Part shown: positions 62,346 through 64,000 of the stretch, piece by piece
How positions within the stretch are numbered: the first letter of the stretch is position 1
Layout: every line of letters starts with the position of its first letter
Assembly: GCF_024814435.1 (NCBI RefSeq)
Contig: NZ_JANUXY010000001.1
Coordinates: 124,001 to 188,000 of the forward strand
Direction: 5' to 3'
DNA from: Staphylococcus americanisciuri
GTDB lineage: Bacteria > Bacillota > Bacilli > Staphylococcales > Staphylococcaceae
DNA length: 64,000 bases
Translations under genes and position numbers: made by a program
The notes under the pieces: model-generated
Database searches by the model: none
Seen by the model: the letters and a program-made list of their open reading frames with translations, nothing else
What the model was told of the DNA's origin: nothing

Positions 62346-62372
62346 GGCTGGGACATATCGTATGCCCCAGCC
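62346..62372 (-). terminator. Terminator-like hairpin after rnpB
   Basis: AGGCTGGGGCAT and ATGTCCCAGCCT pair in the minus direction, followed by TAAATG. The sequence AAGGCTGGGACAT also resembles the start of the dispersed repeats. Confidence 0.65.
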
Positions 62373-62386
62373 TATTAGCTAGTGTA

Positions 62387-62780
62387 GTAATATTTCTATA
62401 AGCCATGTTCTGTTCCATAGTACTCATACGTGCACTAGTTACACTGGTACGCCGGTGGTAATCATCTGTCTAAAGTATGATTAACATACATTCTCGTTTA
62501 TGCGTTCATTTCCGCTAAACGAGTGCTCCTACCAAATTTGGATTGCTCACTCGAGGGGTTTACCGCGTTCCACCTCTGCTATTTCTATCAGAGCTACGTC
62601 ACTGTGGCACTTTCAAACTACTATAACCCTATCAAAAGACTTAGGTTAATTCGTTGCCGTCAATTTGCATTGCCTTGACTTATTGTTTCATCAAGCACGA
62701 ACACTACAATCATCTCAGACTGTGTGAGCATGGACTTTCCTCTATAAAAATTAATTTATAGCGATTACCCAAAATATTAC
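62387..62780 (-). ncRNA. rnpB: RNase P RNA, type B
   Basis: This is the catalytic RNA of ribonuclease P, which trims the 5' ends of tRNAs. On the minus strand the transcript contains GAGGAAAGTCCATGCTCAC near the 5' end and ACAGAACATGGCTTATAGA near the 3' end, both hallmarks of rnpB. GTAATATT at the 5' end pairs with AATATTAC at the 3' end to form P1, giving a length of about 394 nt. Confidence 0.95.
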
Positions 62781-62817
62781 TTCAAAATTATATCATCTTA
62801 AACATTAAAAGCAATGA

Positions 62818-63153
62818 TTATTTGCCAAATACTGCTTTCTCTAGATTAGAAATACGTTTTAAAATATCAACATTGCTATTTTGGTTTGCACCTTGACTTG
62901 AGAAGCTTTTGCTTTCTTGTGGGCGACCTGATGCAACGCGAATACGCAAATCTTCAATTTCTTTTTTGAGTTTATGGTTTTCTTCTGAAAGTTTGATTAC
63001 TTCATTATTCAAGTCTGACATTTTTTGATAATCAACAATGATATCATCTAAAAAAGCATCGACTTCTTCTGGACGATAGCCGCGAACAACTGTTTTTTCA
63101 AAATCTTTTTCATAAATATCCTTTGCAGATAATTTTAACGAAACATCTGACAT
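62818..63153 (-). CDS. gpsB: Cell division regulator GpsB
   Basis: GpsB is a cytoplasmic coiled-coil protein that links FtsZ and penicillin-binding proteins at the septum. The 111-residue protein begins [20 protein letters not shown], continues with the DivIVA-like [17 protein letters not shown], and has a coiled coil at about residues 40-75. A C-terminal helix ends [15 protein letters not shown] 63153 is used, with GAGGTGGGG upstream. A longer reading from 63201 overlaps the end of the upstream gene. Confidence 0.95.
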   Translation of the reverse strand: MSDVSLKLSAKDIYEKDFEKTVVRGYRPEEVDAFLDDIIVDYQKMSDLNNEVIKLSEENHKLKKEIEDLRIRVASGRPQESKSFSSQGANQNSNVDILKRISNLEKAVFGK

Positions 63154-63172
63154 ATGCCCCACCTCATTAGAT

Positions 63173-63730
63173 TCATATTTCATTTGACCATTGTAAATCA
63201 TTAATAAAACTTGTTATTTCGTCAAATGTCACAACATCACAATTATAGTGTGTTTGTGCCATAAAATCAACTAACTTTCTTTTGAAATACTTTGGGCTCG
63301 CTTCTTGTTCTTCATCATAAATAAGAATGGTTAAATCGGTATGGTCAAGCATGAATTGATCGGCTGCTTGAAACTGGTGTGGCCCAGTATAGTCACTATG
63401 ATAAACACTGTTCATATAATCAGCTTGACTGACAATAGTCTGATATTGTGCTTGTTGCGCTTCTCGCCATTTAGATGTGTGATTTTGAAAAGGTGTGACG
63501 ATACCTAACTTAAGCTCGGGATATGATTCTTTCAGCGCAATCACACATTCAGCTGCCCATAATTCAATACCTAATTGTCCTTGGATTAATACCCACTCAA
63601 GCCCTTCTTCTATATAGCTGATTAATTTTTGTTTAATAAAGGCTTTTAGAAAATCCACTTCTTTGACATCTTCATTAAAAATATTCAGTTCATATGATTT
63701 GTAGCCTGTAATGTATAAAGACTTGTACAT
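63173..63730 (-). CDS. ypsA: YpsA-like DUF1273 family protein
   Basis: This 185-residue protein of the SLOG-like YpsA family has a Rossmann-type fold with [12 protein letters not shown] near the N terminus, the glycine-containing [16 protein letters not shown] motif and [16 protein letters not shown]. In Bacillus and Staphylococcus YpsA affects cell division together with GpsB, which lies directly downstream. ATG 63730 is preferred over GTG 63742. Confidence 0.87.
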   Translation of the reverse strand: MYKSLYITGYKSYELNIFNEDVKEVDFLKAFIKQKLISYIEEGLEWVLIQGQLGIELWAAECVIALKESYPELKLGIVTPFQNHTSKWREAQQAQYQTIVSQADYMNSVYHSDYTGPHQFQAADQFMLDHTDLTILIYDEEQEASPKYFKRKLVDFMAQTHYNCDVVTFDEITSFINDLQWSNEI

Positions 63731-63746
63731 ATCTAGATCCACCCTA

Positions 63747-64000
63747 TTACTTTAAAGTCATCATATCGTGCTTTACTGTCTTCAATTGATTGTAAAATTG
63801 TTTCTTGCTTGTACGTGAATGATGGCAGGTAACCGATAAGTTCTGTAAGAGTGTTATTAATCTGTCATGTTGCACAGTCACGTGAGATGTTTCTCGTTGT
63901 AGATGCGCCAGGTGTTGGTCAACTTGCGCAACAAACGGCTTAATGTCAGTATCAAAGTCATATATATGGCCTTCGCGTGCAGCAACATATCTTGATTCCA
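63747..64000 (-). CDS. DUF1798/YppE-like protein, 3' part (truncated by window end)
   Basis: The minus-strand frame from 64000 to the stop at 63747-63749 is open for 84 codons. It contains [56 protein letters not shown] and ends HDMMTLK. The helical, histidine-rich composition fits the DUF1798 (YppE-like) protein that lies upstream of the ypsA-gpsB genes in staphylococci. The start codon lies beyond the window. Confidence 0.7.
   Translation of the reverse strand, partial: ESRYVAAREGHIYDFDTDIKPFVAQVDQHLAHLQRETSHVTVQHDRLITLLQNLSVTCHHSRTSKKQFYNQLKTVKHDMMTLK

Overview
The window is low-GC Firmicute chromosome from a coagulase-variable Staphylococcus that is not S. aureus itself. Gene content and order follow the S. 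aureus ptsG-mprF-msrR-femAB-dap/lys-odhAB-arlRS-murG-ctpA-folA/thyA-gpsB stretch. Protein families match throughout but diverge visibly in sequence, and several loci differ. The species cannot be named from this window alone. It is almost entirely core genome: there is no prophage, intact IS, CRISPR array or resistance island.

Layout. 1-2.8 kb: the end of glcT and the glucose PTS permease ptsG, joined by a GlcT antitermination target and terminator. 2.8-9.3 kb: an AI-2E-family membrane protein, mprF (lysyl-phosphatidylglycerol synthase/flippase), msrA, the LytR-CpsA-Psr protein msrR, a tautomerase and a Spo0M-like protein. 9.3-15.2 kb: a decayed Y-family polymerase remnant, tyrA, femA and femB (pentaglycine bridge), then about 1 kb with no credible gene. 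15.3-20.6 kb: pepF, cvfB, a fossil IS607-type tnpA/tnpB element and an ABC-F ATPase. 20.7-28.2 kb: the lysine/diaminopimelate operon asd-dapA-dapB-dapD-dapL-alr-lysA behind a lysine riboswitch. The aspartokinase gene expected first in this operon is absent and only a tiny ORF lies there. 28.4-31.8 kb: cspA with a long structured leader, a DUF1033 protein, acylphosphatase, xpaC and telA.

31.9-43.7 kb (mostly minus strand): brnQ, a MoxR-ATPase/VWA pair, small proteins, the 2-oxoglutarate dehydrogenase genes odhA-odhB and the ArlRS two-component system. 43.9-44.1 kb: an unannotated small RNA with two Fur boxes, C-rich loops and its own terminator, matching the architecture of the iron-sparing sRNA IsrR. 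44.1-53.9 kb: a PAP2 phosphatase, murG, a GNAT enzyme, ctpA and the operon thyA-folA-fakB2-msrA-msrB-crr-yozE, then brxA and cvfC. 54.3-64 kb: a preQ1-I riboswitch with a queuosine-precursor transporter, an RNase HI-like protein, a 5'-3' exonuclease, a double dynamin (DynA), RarD, an RNA methyltransferase, RNase P RNA (rnpB), gpsB, a YpsA-like protein and a partial DUF1798 gene cut by the window end.

Themes are cell-envelope construction and defence (mprF, femAB, murG, msrR, dap/lys, gpsB, ctpA), methionine sulfoxide repair, carbon flow (PTS, odhAB) and RNA-level regulation (GlcT target, lysine and preQ1 riboswitches, cspA leader, Fur-controlled sRNA). Several intergenic regions carry copies of a dispersed repeat with a GGGACA/GAGTGGGAC core.
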